NCBI GenBank assembly: GCA_003260075.1
Contig: QLIY01000287.1
Span: 1 to 64,000, forward strand
Length of the DNA stretch: 64,000 nt
From: Phallusia mammillata
Lineage: Eukaryota > Chordata > Ascidiacea > Phlebobranchia > Ascidiidae
Reading direction: 5' to 3'
This document shows, one piece after another, positions 11,213 to 25,071 of the stretch (position 1 is the first letter of the stretch; the number at the start of each line of letters is the position of its first letter). The notes under the pieces are model-generated. The model did not search any database and was not told the origin of the DNA. It saw only the letters and a list, made by a program, of their open reading frames with translations. A program made the position numbers and the translations under genes.

Positions 11213-14200
11213 CTGCAATATGAACAGTTTAGTATATTGGCAACCACTCCTTACAAATTTAAATAACTTGACGGTCTTTCCCAATGTGTTTCAGCACCTA
11301 ATGCTTATGTGGTAAAATTTGTCTAACTTACTATATAATGTTACAAATAGTATTAAAAAATATAGTTTTTAAATGACATTATTGTGGAGCCTGTATTGAT
11401 TTGACCCCTGGTGATGTTTTGAAGTTAGGCCCATCGGTTATTTTCTTTCTCCTTATGATAGCGAACATAAACAATGGACAGCTGTCACACTAGTATTCAG
11501 TTCTAAATCGGTAAACGCGAGGACAAAATTTATTGTAAACACCAAAACATAAGCGAATAAAAACAGGTGTGGGCCACAGAATGTTTCAAATTATCCGTAT
11601 AAACACCGCTACCTTTGCCGTTTCAACGACTCTAAATATATATGCCAAGAGCGCAGAGGATTTTCTCAATCCCATTTAAGGCGAGGAACAACGATTTTCG
11701 AAAATTAAAGTAAACAAAAGAGGTCATGGTCCGATTTTTTGGTCCGCTGCAGTGCTTGAGAAAATTTCGCCGGTCAGTTGCTGTAAATTACCTTTCTGTC
11801 AAGTCAAGAAGGGTGGCGATTTCAATGCGTCTTGGTCGACACAAGTACTTGTTATAGTGAAACTCTTTTTCGAGCTCAAGAAGCTGCGTGTTGGTGTAGG
11901 CGGTACGGAGTCGACGCGATGCTCCAGGCGGCCGGATTCCTGCGCAAAAGAAGAACTAACGTAAAAGAACTGCGTCTTACAGACGTGCACCCATGGTCAG
12001 GTTGCCTTTCGGGCTAAGATTTTATCGAAACTTTGCCGCATCTTCAAAGCAAAGTCCCTGGGGCCTGTGCGGAAAATTGCAGCGTGGTGTATACACAATC
12101 GACCCTTTGATATGTTGGCGACATTTTGTCAGCGGTTTTCCGTGTCTATCGCCAGACTGCTCACAGCGACCGGAAGAACATGTTTTTGCGTAACAAAAGT
12201 GAATATCTGTGTATTATTTTCGGTTAATATGTCCCCTAAAGTAATGGCCCAAAAACACTCAACTGGTACAAAAACAAACAAAAATAGGATGAAGACAAAC
12301 TTTTTCTCATCTAAAATACCCGGTATGAACGAAAATGCTGAATATTTTTTTCAAATTGTTTATTGGAGTATGAATTATGGGTTGCCACACAAAATTCAAA
12401 AATATTGAGTAGGTCGTTGTAATGTTTATTGCGTTTAGTTTAAAGCTTTAATAAATTGAGAATTTACTTTTTACAAAAACACATTCATCTGCCAAATATT
12501 TGTGTGAATTTGTGGCAGTTTGCATGTATGGGTTTGACTGACTCTTCGGTGCGCAGTTATGGTTGTGGAAAGTTTTTCTACAGCTTTTGCGTTTCGAACT
12601 TTGACTCAAAATTGGCATTTAGACGCAAGTTGACACAACAAATTTTACGCCTTATAAAGCACAACACTTTCGCATCATAGCATTTGCCTTGAAGCAGATA
12701 ATTAAGTTCTAGACTCAACCGCTGTGAAAAGCTGGGTCGTGTCGCATGCCCTGGTTTCGTCGCGTATATCGTTATTTTCAAACAGGGCGTGCCCTCCGCT
12801 GTTAAGAATTTCCGCATGTATTTTTCTTTTATCGTTTACTCTAAAAGCCGTTGCTGGCTTTTCGCCCAGAGCCTTAATGCACTTGAAAATAGTAAGTCAA
12901 GCCGCAGAGCGGTTTAAAACAGATTTTGTGTCCTAGTTAAAAGACCGTTCCCGCAGGTATATTACGCATTTACTTTGTGCATTGTTGTCCACAAATTATG
13001 ACATTATGTGAGAAACCACACGAAGCTGGCTAAAACAGGTGAACTAGAGTTATGTGTTGGGTTTTTAATAAAGATACTCTTATCAGTTTTGAACAATAAT
13101 TTTGAAGGCAAAAATTTCGGTCAAACTGTTTACATTGGCATTTTTTGTAATTGAACGTGCACTTTTCTGCAATTGGATAGCCTGCTGCGCATCTCCGTCG
13201 TTGTGCCCCGTAGATAGCTTTTATTGCAATTTCTTGGCCCCTAAAATGCTGACTATTTCCAAACAAAGGAGAAAGTGCATCGACTGAGATGGCGTACTAA
13301 ACTCGTTGTACACTGTTGTTTGAAATTATTTTCCAAACAATTTGACTTAAATCCTGCTTTTGTCTGCAACGCCTCACAAGTCTTTTGAGTTACTCAAATT
13401 TTGATTAATTAAGTTGTGTAAAAATGGTTTTAAGTCGCGTTTCGAAGTGTTGCGTTTTCGACCACCAAAGTCAAAATATTGATTTTGTTAGCCACCAAAT
13501 TGGCAATGTTGGATACTATTTTTTATTTTTACTTTCTATGGCCAGAATAAGTGATAAATCCTTTTGCGACTCTTGACTTTCCAAGTCAAATCTTTAAAAG
13601 GTCCCAAACCCTATGCAAACAAGTCACTCAGCCCGCAAACATCAGACGACACGCAAAACGGGCAGGGCACAATAGTCCAGGCGACAAGTGTCAATCGGTT
13701 AGTGAGATAAGGGCAAGAGCACACTTACTACAATCGGATTGCGATTGTACTAATCGGATTATGCCGCTCCGCTATCGCCAGCAATGCGACTACTTAGTAA
13801 ATATTTTGACGTTCCGCTTTGGGGATTACAAGTATGGATTTTGAGTCGCACGCCTTGCTCACTTCATGGTCGCTTTCGTTGCAGCCTGAGAACCAAATCG
13901 CAGGTGTTAAGTTGCACTTGAGCGTTCGACGGCTAAAGCGTTATAATGCCCGGAGGCGTTATTTGTATGGGCGACTGTCCATCGCGGTGCGGCTGCCAAA
14001 CTAATATTCCGCCAAGGAAATGTAGTAAAGTAACTGCAATAAAATGATGATTAAAGTTGTTTTTAAGTGTTTTTAAACTAACCAAAAATATACAATGGAA
14101 AAACTGTGTTTGAATACGTAATTTATTTATAATGATCATGCTGGTTTATGTTGTGCAAGAAACTTTTCTAAGCACAAAATCAAGATTTCGTGTTTGGCTG

Positions 14201-17200
14201 TGGTCCTATATGTTGCGTGAATCCTAAAATGCGCTGTTTTTGGCGTTCCGAGTTGGACATCAGTCTTCTTGACAGGTGCGGGTTCGTGCAAATATTTGTC
14301 TTAGGCCAGACGCTATAGGATAATTATTGCAATTGTCCACACAGTAGTCTGACCCGTTGTATCCCAAAATACTCCTTCGAAAGCCAAAATTGAACACCCT
14401 ATAAAGTTTTTTTACAGCGAATTTTACTATCGTATTAAAAGTTTAATTGGATATTCAAACTCTCATAGGTTTGTATGGATTTGAGATTTCACTGACATTC
14501 TGTCATGTTGTCATTTGTATGTGTGTTTGAAATTTTAGTACCCAACTGGCACAACTATAAATGCAAAGTTTGACAATTTTCGCTCCAATGATGTACGTGC
14601 TTTTATGGGTTTGTTAATGATACCCTTAGAGTAGGGAAAACTATTACACGATTCAAATTTTGTCGCTGACGGATTATGAGTACCACTTTACTTTAAATTT
14701 ACCAGGCACTTAAATATATCTTCAACTCATCATTTGACACCGTTGCCACGAATCGAAAATTCCATGTTTCCAATTATGTCTGTGCAGATTCCGCAGTTGT
14801 AACGTATATTGCCCGTTCGTGTCTCCACAACGTGCGGTTTCGATGCAGGTTTTTGGCATGAAGCGCCGAAAGACCGGCGGCCATATTGCTTTGTCGCGAC
14901 GCTTTCAATAAATCACTGTCTGTTAGCTACCTCTTTGCTTATCACGGATATTCACAAGTTAAACACTGCGCGTAGATACGGCACGTGATTGCGGATCGAA
15001 CCCTCTAAAGATGTTTTAAAAATCAACAAGCGTCTAGTACGAGCCTTGGGCCAGTTTCAACCGTTTATTTTACTTTAACATATCAATGTATAACATGCGG
15101 TCCTTTAGCCCTATGTGTATTGAAACGAGGCACACGTTAGGATAACAAATTTGTGTCCATCTTGTTGTTTACAAAGTTTGGTTCGTTTATTAAACCGTGA
15201 AATTAAATAAAAGGTTCTAAATGCCAGGCTTCCTTTACCGCCTCCATCATCAGGCATGACTCACACGAAAGTCATGTTTGACGTTCTGCTTCGGTCAAAG
15301 TCATACGATTTTCGACTTCCTTTAGTGTATCTGACGCAGTTTTACCGAAATACGTATTGTTTCAGGCAACTCTCTGTGTTTGCAGAAGACTTTGACTCAT
15401 TTAATGTGAAACTGTGGTTGCGATAAACATGCGAAAGAAGCTTAATTCTCTTGTTTTGACTTCACACCTAATTAACTAGGTCAATATTTTCCGTGTCTCG
15501 TTCCACAAGTCGCCAACAAAGGGCAAATTTCAGTTCTCGGACTGCCGCCTGATTGTCGAAAATACAAGTCGCCAAGTTTCGTGCCATGACCCACTTAATC
15601 CTAAGATTAACACCTTGTGTGAAATACTATGGACATTTTAGTTGCTCAGTTGTAGCATTAGGTTTACTGTTGAAACGATCAGGGACAAAACGCACTTTAC
15701 CCATGATGAACAAACATTGCTTTGCTGATGTATGCGATCGTGCGAAGTTTTGTACACACCATTGAAATCGGACTCCTGAGCTGTAATTTATCAAATACTT
15801 TCATTTTCGTTTCAGAAACATCACAGTATCGGATTCACTGTTGGTGGCCTGATTTTACCTTAAATCTATATTAGAAATACTTACAAATAAAACAATGCAT
15901 ACTGGCATTTTAGGAATGCTTTTTGCAGTCGATTCTTATTTTTTGGTGAATTGTAGTTTTTTTTAACTATTTTATTGTAGGTATTTGTTGAAAATTTGCG
16001 TTGTAAATATTTGCTTGCAGTATTTGCTAATCAGGTTTTTATAAAAACTTTTTTGATGATTTGTGTTTGTTGTAGTTTCTCCCTTCCACGAAAAAACAGC
16101 GTTTATCGAGCGAAAATGCGCTTTTTTGTAATTTATTAGAGTTATAATGTTAATGGTTTTTGATGTTAAGTATTTTCAATTAATTGGCTTGGTTTGGCGT
16201 AAAATGTGTAAAGATTAACAGCAAGTTTTTTCGCTTATCCTTCAGTATTGTTAAATTGACCGAGTATTTCACGGTTCGTGTCCAACTGCGTCCAGGGCCC
16301 AACTCCTTGCAGTATTCGGCCGTTCACCCTCCAGCACTAAAGCGCGTTTTAACGGGCGCTGAGTGAAGCGCACTCTGTTTTGTCGTTTGATTGACGTGTG
16401 AGGGTAGCCATGGTGGCTACAGGTTTGAAGGCCGCTTGCGCACGCTTGAAGAATTTTACCGAGGTGCCAAAAGTTCAAACTGCCCGATCTAAAAGTGTCC
16501 TGCGTGTCTCGCACCTGTATCGTACGTATTTTGACAATGTCGGTTCATGTATGGAATTGACATTGTACGAGTGTAACGAAATCCTAAAAACCACCAGTCA
16601 CTTGATCAAATATTGACGTAAACGACGTTTGCGCGATTGCACAGTAGTCCTGGGTCGGTAATCGAATAGGGCTGAGTACACACTGTTTCGCACCTAACGA
16701 TGCCAGTGCTGCGAGTCAGGATCAACACACTTATAACACGGGTCTTGGATTAATTATTAAGCGTTCGTGGGCCTCTTGCTCTTGTTCATTTCGTGTGTCA
16801 GCAGGATGGTATCAATGACTGAAAGGCGAGGCCAAAAATGTGTGTGGGATCAACTGCTTTTTCCCATTTGCCACAATTGCCCGCCTAGACGTGTTGTCAT
16901 ATACGTCGAACATCTTAAGAAGGAACTTAAATGCATACGCCATCCTTTTTTTCTGCATGGTTGCAGGGCAATGATAAACGCTGCGTGTTGTTTTTAGTAT
17001 TTTTACTTGCGGGTGGCGGTTTTGTTTGGCATTAGCAGTCTGACAAGCCGTTTTTTCGGTTGAACGCTTGTTTCAGACTTTTGCTGGGCACGTCAACAAA
17101 GAGCGCTCGATCTTCTTGATCTTGTGCAGCGCTTGCATCGGGGTACGTAAACAACAGCTGAAGATGCCAGCAGCAACAACTCAAAATACCTGCCGAATTA

Positions 17201-20200
17201 AAGACAGCCACAACAAAGCTAAATGGACCCGTTTGACAAAACAAAAAGGAAATCATTGGGACCGGGAGCTATACGATACCCCGTAGGACCACCGTGGACA
17301 CCAAGTTAAGAGCAACTACAAGCTTTTGCGGTCTAGATTGGGTTGCCCTCGACTCTTAGGGGGAGTCGAACCTAAGAAGGTGTCCTTGCTGGTGGAATGT
17401 GAGCGATAGTCACAGGAGATTGGCCATGCATGCTGTCCGGCCACCCGGTGTGCACTCAACTTGCCCGGCAAAAAACTTAATGCAGTTAAGTTTATATCCT
17501 TTGTACCCTTGCTAACCACGCACGCGAACCGGGAAATTTATCTCTATTTCTTGATATGTACGAATTTGCAATTGTTTGTGGTATAAATAATTGATTTTCT
17601 CGTGAGCAAACACGAATATGGACGGAAATCTATTGTATTTTTGTCTTGTTAGTCCCATAATCGGCATCCTATCCCAACATTCAGCCGTCTAATTTTCAAA
17701 CGTCTTCGTATATATACCAGATGCTATAGCATTATAACCAAGCCTTTGATGCGTCCCGGCCATAACAAACCAACGCGTAGATGTAACCGGTCTGGAAGCC
17801 CTTGGGCAGTGAGTGCGACAAAAATGGCGGATGTTACCAAGATCAATCGACTCGCATCCTTTTGAATGCACTTTGCACTCGTAGTCGACTGTTGATACAG
17901 AAATAAACATTTTTTTGTAGATTGCATGTATGGTAAAGTTTTTGTGACGGACGTATGGATATTGAAGCTTGGTTTAAGGCGATACGAATCTTCGTAAAGG
18001 TTATGGCTGAGCAATGTCGTGGTACGGATCTGCACGCGGCCAATTTTCCAGATCAGAAAACGGGACGATTTCGGTGCAACCAAAAACCTCGACGTCGAAG
18101 CGATGCCCGCGGCCTAAACAACGGAAAATGACAGGGCTCTGAAAACGTCTAGGTGTCGGCACAAAGGTAAACACACCTGACAGTTGCGAGTCAAGTGATT
18201 GATGACTGGCGAGACGGTTCAAAGGCTGCCCGCAATTTTGGGCACCAGTCCTACACGCTTTCCCCCGGAGCAACGGAGAATGGTCGGGAGGACCCATAAA
18301 TAAAAGATTGCCATGCAAGCTGCCCGGTGTCCCTTGCAACACTTGTTATTTTTGTGCGGATTTGGTTGAACATCGCCAATTTGGCTTGACCGATCGGCGA
18401 ACCGCGTGCTGGAGTCTCTATTTCTCTAATTAGGATTGGTTGGGCTATTTGCGTTAGAAATCGCAGAAATTAACGTGATTAGCGCTGGACCACCACTGGT
18501 GCTAAACGCACGTGGGTTAATCTTGTGGTAACAAAGATTCATTGGTGTGGCCTGTTGTCCAAGTTGCAAAACGCTCCACTTTAATCCAGTTTTGTGAAGG
18601 TAATTTAAGAAAATATTTATGTCGAAACAGTTTTTGTATCACTAGTATAAATCATTATTTTGACGATTTTGAATTTGTTAAAAGTACATGGAGGACATGT
18701 TTTATAAGTACTTATTTCAAACAAAATAAAAACGATTATTCCGTTTTTATAAATTCGGGTTATCTCGTTGTACGTTGCTACTCTGCTTTGTCAAGAAGCG
18801 TCACGCCGCTGTGACCGAGCGTGTCAAATACGCCGCTTAAAAGACAATAAATTCCGGGCCAGTGACAGTGTGAGAAACCTAGCTCGTCACGCTAACTCTT
18901 GCCTTGTTTCCTAGCGCATGTTTTTTTTTGTAATGCGTTTTGTTTTGAATTCATTCATTCGATGGTACATCCAAGGCCTAGTCGTTTGCCAATCCAGAAA
19001 TCTCATTTATTTTACCGGTCGCTTGAAAGTTAAAAGCAACAGAAATCGGTGTTTCAATTCATGCTGTATTTACAACAACAAAATAATAGGCTGTTTGGAA
19101 GGTATTGGTTTGATACTAAATGTACTGATTTTAGCAAATTTTAATATGAATAACTCTAAACCATTGGGGCGGGAATTAAAAATATCCAAAACTCTCATAA
19201 AATTGTTTGCAAAAATGTTTACGTTATTGTCCAAAGCTGTTTTACCAGTGTCGCTTTAACCGTATTGCTACAACCGATATTTTCTGTTAAACGAATAAGG
19301 TACAGTTTAGGCTTACGGTGTTTCATGTCGCCCATTTTGTCAAAGTAAGGTGTGGTGTTGTCCACCCCAAAGTTCGCTGTTGATAGGTAAACGAATTTTG
19401 TCACTGCATTGGCACGTTTTATGTCACGCGACGGATTGACAACGTTTCGGACACCAATAAATGCGAAGTGCTGTTAAAGCTACTCAAGTGCAGTTAAACT
19501 TTACCGCACTGGGACATTACTAGGCTTGTGGCTTTAATAAAGTAATAACAAATTGGCTGCTATGTTTCCTAATCAGGAGAGCGAAAATGGAGCAATGTTA
19601 TTTCAAGTGTTTCTATGTTGGAATTGTTGTCCGAGTCAAGTAAAATCTTATTTGTCTTTTTTCTGCTTCAAATTTATATTCTTTGTCTTAAAAAATGGTA
19701 AACGGTTTAAAAATTCAATCGTGTTTTCCGCTTTATATTTGTCTGGCAGTTGTGTAAAGTCGTGTCGCAGCAATTGTTACTAGCCAAATATGCAATTCGT
19801 TTTGGTTACACACTGGTTGTAAAAATAGCCTGTACCACGAAATACTTACACTTAAAAAATGAGTTACATATAAGCGGGGTTGCCATCGACTTGAAACCAA
19901 AAATAAGGACAACCGAAAAATTAAATTTTTATGCGAAACGAAACAAATGTTTTTGAACAAATCTTGGCATTTATACGAGCCATGACATAATANCTAATGA
20001 CCCTACATTTGGGGCAAAACAGTTATTACCATTATTCATGGGCTTGGTCGACTTTGCGAGACTCCTGAGTAAAACGTTGTGTTGTATGGGGGGGGGGGAT
20101 TTCCGTTTGTAATTGCTGTTCATGACATACGTGCCTCTTACGAGTGGGACAGGCCTGTTTGCGTTCGTAGCCGTGGGGGGGGGGATATAGGTATTTCCGT

Positions 20201-20790
20201 TTGTAATTGCTGTTCATGATATACGTGCCTCTTACGAGTGGGACAGGCCTGTTTGCGTTCGTAGCCGTGACTTTTTTGTTGATGAAGCAAAAATGTCTCC
20301 GTAAAATTCAGATGTAATCTCACCACATTGAGCTAACAGGTGACGGTAACACGTCTATTGGACAGTGATTCATTTTGAAATGATAATATCTAAACCTAAG
20401 GATCACCTGTTTGATTGTCAACAGTGTTGTTGTACTTTATAAGTCACGATTTGCCCATGTCCATCACCAATTATCTGTGTAAATGTCATTCAAAAGTCGG
20501 AGTAATACAAGAGTTAATGTTGTCATAATTTCTTATGTGAAGATGTTACACGTTTTGATTTTTCTTTAAAAAACCACTAGTCTTTAAAAACCCAGTAAAC
20601 AAGTAAACAATTGACAATAAAATTGTTCATGGGACAAAATGTTGTAGCCATATAACTATAGATTGAATTTGTACCGATTTACCAAATTCGTGAGGGCAAA
20701 AAGCGACTCATGGTGAATAGGTAGTCGATCGGCTATTAACGAAATTTTAATTAAATCCGTTTTATAGTTTTACCCGAAACTCAAAGCAGT

Positions 20791-20852
<62 letters not shown>

Positions 20853-22819
20853 ATTTACTAGCTGGGGCAATACAATTTCCCGAACATGCAATACATGTCG
20901 ACTGTTACCCATTTTATCCCTATATCCTGACGTTCGCACGTGTTGTCGAAATGTTTTAATCCCAGCAATAAGGTTCGCAGAATGTCGTTCATAAGAAAGT
21001 CGTCTGATTATACGTCACGAAACGCATGCCGAACGGCGTATTGGTCCCAAATCCGCTTTACGCGTTTTAAGCAAAATGGACGACTAGTTTCCATGGACCC
21101 ACTGATGCTTAAACACTGGTGACTTTTTGCGTAAATCACAAAATCTTGTATTTGTTTTCATTTGCAAGTAAAGTTTGTATAATCGAGACTTTTTGCTGGG
21201 TTTTACGTTTGTCTGGGTTTGTATGACTCAAGGCCAGTGGAATGATTGGCAGTTTTTTTGCTGAAGCTTATGGGTTTATGATAAACTTTTAAAATGGAGG
21301 GGCTAATGACCCTACATTTGGGGCAAAACAGTTATTACCATTATTCATAGGCTTGGTCGACTTTGCGAGACTCCTGAGTAAAACGTTGTGTTGTATGGCT
21401 ACACATATATTTTTGCAACGGTTGTTAAAAAACTTAAGTGGTATAAAAAGCTTGTTGCATTCACAAACAATTTCTGCAGCCTACTGAGTGCTAAAGCCGC
21501 AATAGATTTGTCAACAAGCCATGAAACCTTATCCATATCTGATAATTATTATTGGCAAAAGTGGTGTTTAACCGACATTTTCAGTAAAAATGGAACATGC
21601 TGTTGATTGTGTTATAATTTTAAACAACAGTGAACACCTTCTTAATGCAAGTGACGACTTTAATTTGATTTGGTGACAAATATTCTCGGTGTATTTTTTC
21701 CCATTTCGGCAATTTGGCCCGAAGACAATGTATCTTCAACATTTTACCAAAACTTAACCCTATTTGAAATTTCGAGTTGTTCATCGTGCAACAGAGTAAT
21801 AGATATTGTAACAAGACAATACCAAGCACAATCTCACACACACACTGATGCCATTTCTACCATGGAATATTTCGTAATGTAGTGTTATCATTATACTTTG
21901 CAGGTTTATCCCAAAATCATAAAAAAGGTAGACAATATATTTTGTTAAGAGTATAATTGTACTTACTTCGATTCTCAGAACTTTTCTTCCCAAGTTTCTT
22001 TTCTCGCATCCAGGGAAAGTCACTCCCCAAATCTTCAGCGATTGCCGGGTCTTTGCGATCTCCGGAGTATTGCACATATTGTCCAGGACCCCCGGCAAAC
22101 ATATGTGGGGCAGCATGCATAGGTCGTTGGCTGTACCCTTGAACATGGTGATTCATGTACGCAGAATTAGTGTAAATATCTTGCGGTGTTTGCGCATCTG
22201 AATGGTAGTACTCTGTGCCGCTTGTTTTTGCATGAGGATGAAGGGTTCCTGTAGCGGGGTAAGAAGTTCCATATGCATTGTTTTCTGGACCAGGTGTACA
22301 ATAGCCTTGCATATGACCACCGTTGTGTCTCGTCAGATTGTCGTATTCTGCTTTTTGTCTGTCGATCGCCATTGCATCGTCCATCTCAAGTCCACTATGT
22401 AGTCTTGCAATGCTTTCGTGCTGGTATCCGTTGTGCCGATAGTCTTTCATTACACCGTCGTGCGACCCGCACACGCCAGGCAAACCTACAGTATTCTGCG
22501 AAAAATTGTATCCACTTTTCCCGCCGATGGGTCTTGGTATTCCCGATATCGGAGCACAGACGATCGGCATTGTTCCCCGTGGTAAAGTCGGACTGCAGTT
22601 AGCACTTCGTTGAGAGTTGTTGCTGTTGATCGAGTCCGCTAAACGGTCTTCACTGATAGTATTACATTCGTAAGCACACTGCGTTGAATGGTTGGGGGCG
22701 GGCGGCGATGGCTTTGCGTAGGCTTTGTCTGTTGAAGAGCTCTCCGGCAGTATGTTGAAGCATTCGGCGAATGTTGGTTCGCTGTTGATGATAAAGCCTG
22801 TTTCATCCAGCGTCGACAT
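9457..22819 (-). CDS. Hox2: Hox2 homeodomain transcription factor (three coding exons)
   Basis: Predicted coding exons are 22819-21967, 11939-11792 and 11212-9457 (853+148+1756 = 2757 nt, 918 residues), with consistent phases (1, then 2) and GT-AG boundaries. The homeodomain (about residues 292-351) differs from vertebrate Hox2, as I recall it, at only a few positions ([37 protein letters not shown]); RRMKHKRQ is diagnostic of Hox2. The hexapeptide FPWMREKK (268-275) should bind PBC/TALE partners, and [13 protein letters not shown] near the start matches the Hox2 amino terminus. It is a nuclear DNA-binding regulator of anterior-posterior identity. The protein is about 2.5 times the vertebrate length; the 567 residues after the homeodomain hold a Q run, an acidic Ser/Asp stretch and a Tyr/Ser-rich tail. 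Intron 1 is about 10 kb and contains an assembly gap. Confidence 0.95.
11213..11791 (-). other. Hox2: Hox2 intron 2, splitting the homeobox
   Basis: This 579-bp GT-AG intron interrupts the codon for homeodomain residue 43 in phase 2. The equivalent Hox3 intron has the identical position and phase. The AT-rich content shows nothing else recognisable. Confidence 0.9.
11792..11939 (-). CDS. Hox2: Hox2 exon 2 (homeodomain residues 1-43)
   Basis: This 148-nt exon is preceded by the acceptor TTCTTTTGCGCAG and followed by the donor GAAAG/GTAATT. It encodes the linker IRPPGAS and the homeodomain from [19 protein letters not shown] to [16 protein letters not shown], and ends within the codon for homeodomain Arg43 (AG|G). 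Open frames on the opposite strand here are shadows. Confidence 0.95.
19994..20087. repeat. Duplicated flank, first copy (second copy 21303-21398)
   Basis: The segment 'ctaatgaccctacatttg' to 'gttgtatg' follows the single N at 19993 and ends in poly-G (20088-20098). The same sequence, with one or two differences, recurs at 21303-21398, where it runs on into ordinary sequence. The pattern indicates a contig end or alternative haplotype placed in the scaffold rather than a real duplication. Confidence 0.85.
20099..20268. repeat. Poly-G-separated near-tandem copies
   Basis: The sequence starting atttccgtttgtaattgc and ending gtagccgt occurs at 20099-20174, is followed by ten G (20175-20184), and recurs at 20193-20268, where it continues into unique DNA. 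The copies differ at about one base (catgacatac / catgatatac). Confidence 0.9.
20791..20850 (+). repeat. Homopolymer of 60 G
   Basis: An uninterrupted run of sixty G in Hox2 intron 1, flanked by unrelated sequence with no visible duplicated flank. It is either a gap-bridging artefact or a real G tract of unknown length. Confidence 0.95.
21967..22819 (-). CDS. Hox2: Hox2 exon 1 (amino terminus and hexapeptide)
   Basis: The frame stays open upstream to an ATG at 22897. I prefer the ATG at 22819 because it places [13 protein letters not shown] eight residues from the start, close to the spacing in vertebrate Hox2, and because the TATA-like site at 22933-22938 would put the transcription start near the 22897 ATG. 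The exon ends with [17 protein letters not shown] and a good donor (GTAAGT, plus-strand 21961-21966), in phase 1. Splicing joins a final A to GA of exon 2, giving Arg285. Confidence 0.9.
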
Positions 22820-22932
22820 TTCACACTGATTCGTCCGCGCAGCAGATTGTGTACTGGTGAGGTCGTTTGGCCGCAGCGTCCGGCAGGTTGCAATCACAAT
22901 AAATAACGCCCCCGATGTAGACTAGGGCAGTC

Positions 22933-22938
22933 TATATA
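22933..22938 (-). promoter_or_regulatory. Hox2: TATA-like box for Hox2
   Basis: The minus strand reads GTTATATAGACT here, inside a CpG-rich segment (about 22.9-23.5 kb). A start about 30 bp downstream (near 22905) would give a 5' UTR of about 85 nt before the ATG at 22819. This is inferred from position and sequence only. Confidence 0.4.
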
Positions 22939-24159
22939 ACCCTGCGACTCATAAGAAAGGTAAACACACAAAGGTACGCGCAGAAAACAGCCCCACGGGA
23001 GAAAGGGACTAGCAAAACTGCATGGTCGTGCGACTGGGGCGCGATAGGATCTGTGCGCAGTAAGTGAGGTATCGTGTACTTTCGTAGACTCCGTGAGTAT
23101 CCGCCATTTTGTTTCGCAACCTTGACTTTGACCTTGAAAGCACGACACGTCCACACATCCGCTGCGGGTTTAGATAATGCCCTGTGAAAACAAATGCTTG
23201 TTCATTAACATTGCGTATATGAACAGGCTCCGGAGAAAAAACATGTTTCTGTGCTCGCTGAAGATTTCTATCGCTCACTTTATTGCGTTGGGGTTCGCCC
23301 TCGCGAAATCCTCGCCGCTCGACTGCTGAGTGAGTGATTAATAGCGCGGAGGCGGCGCGAGAAGTTGCTTGCAATTGTGGCGTGTCACGTTTAAGCGTCG
23401 CGCCACTTTACGTCGCGCTGTCCATCGCTTCGAACGGGCCTGCAAGCTGAGCTGAAGTCGTGACAGGCAAAGGAAAACAAAAACAAAATCCCCGCGCGGC
23501 TGGCGATTTCCTAAATCATTTGCATCGTGGAAGACTTTGTGGCTCTACGCCCGCTGTTTAATTATCTTTTGCTTCCAAATTTGGAACGAACCAACGTTTG
23601 TCTTTGCTTGCTTGTTTTTACACGTGCCAATCACAAGCCAACGCACATTCCTTTTTCACGTTAAATTTTCCTTTTATGGGAGCACACTACCAGACATGTT
23701 TTGGCTTTCACTAATTTGGCGTAAAGTTAATAAACTGTTTTGAACCCTCGAAAATTTTGTAAACTCATTGACCCGGTAAGTTAGTCGAGTTCATTTTTGC
23801 TCGAAATTTGCTTTAATAAGTCTCTTTTTTGCGAAGAGTCGGTTAGTTTTATTCATTATTTTCAGTTTCGTCGATTTTTCTTCTCACAGTAATGAGAACC
23901 AAGTACCCTAAACTTTTCAATTTTAGTATTTGAGTGATCTTACATGCCCAAATTGACAACAAAGCCATTTCAACTTAAAAAAAGGAAACAAAAAACTTAA
24001 TAAATCTTGAAACTTTGCGAAAGAAAAACGAATCCACAGTATTTGTTAAACCTACTCTAATTGCTTTAAGAGCTATATCATTTTCTAGTTTAGTTTAACT
24101 TTCCTGTATATTTTTCTTTATAATTTGGAACGCTATACTCAGATTTGTTCGTAAGTGTA

Positions 24160-24230
24160 ATGACGAATAAAGCGACATGCTTGTTTATTCAAACGGCAAA
24201 TGCTCGTGCCATCATCAGTGATATTATAAT
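24160..24230 (-). repeat. Dispersed ribozyme-like repeat, fragment
   Basis: On the minus strand this copy reads ATCACTGATGATGGCACGAGC, then ATTTGCCGTTTGAAT, then AAGCATGTCGCTTTAT. It aligns to the copies at 32.2 and 57.25 kb but has lost about five bases (AAACG) after GCCG, removing the GAAAC part of the hammerhead-like core. Confidence 0.75.
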
Positions 24231-25071
24231 TGTTTTGAACCGTTCGGATTAGAAAAGGCAACATGTGTACTATATGCAAAAATGCTGCGCAATGTATGGT
24301 TCAAAAATATATTTTTTTGTAAAATGCTAACCAACCGTTTGTCCCTATTGACTCAAGTTAAATTCAACCGCCGCAAGCAATATAACTTCCATGTTATGCG
24401 GCCCGAAAGGGTTATCTTTGTCATTGCAATTACAAAACTCGTTGGCAAACGCAACTAGACTTACGTCTGCCAGTGGGGCCAAATCTAATTTCCAGCGTTA
24501 TGAGACGTAAGTTTGACGAATGACAATTGGATGACGCTTAAGTTGCATTGAAAGAGTTTGGGAAGCGATACCAGGGCCTCGGGATGACGAGTCATTCTGT
24601 TGGAAAGTGCAGCCAGCGAACAAAGTTGAAACAATATTGTAATTTGCTTTTTGATTGTAACGATTTTCTCATTATAAGTACAATTTGACCGCAGCTTGAA
24701 GTTCTCTTGACCCCGTGAACTTTAATTTAAATTACATTTTGTTGGTAATAACTTTACCACCCTTATACACTCTTACATTACAAGCAATGCTTGTAAGCTT
24801 AATCGACGTTTTTACTTAACTTTTGCGACAACTAAACTTTTTGTTAATTTATATTTTTCAATTTCGCTTCTCTTCTACACATTCTACAATGTGATGCTGC
24901 AGCCTTCTACATTTTTTACGTTTATGCGTTTTAAACACTGGGTAGAATAAACGCGTATATACGTATTGATTTGCACTATGAAATAGACGCGGTCGAATAT
25001 AGTGTTATATTTTTGTCAGCGGTCGTTAAATTGGATCACTTCCTCATATCATTACCTTTGCAAAATAATTA

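Larger units (their letters stand above)
11940..21966 (-). other. Hox2: Hox2 intron 1 (about 10 kb)
   Basis: The intron lies between the hexapeptide exon and the first homeodomain exon. I see no coding exon in it. It contains somewhat GC-richer stretches (about 16.3-17.5 and 18.0-18.4 kb), a PBC-Hox-type site TGATTGATGA at 18196-18205, and a disordered assembly zone at 19993-21398 (one N, three poly-G tracts, duplicated flanks). Its true length is therefore uncertain by about 1.3 kb. Confidence 0.8.

Noticed and set aside
21967-22897. Hox2 start at the upstream ATG (22897), adding 26 residues
   Set aside because: The extra residues have no Hox2 similarity, and the codon would lie almost at the inferred transcription start. 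The ATG at 22819 fits the Hox2 amino terminus better.
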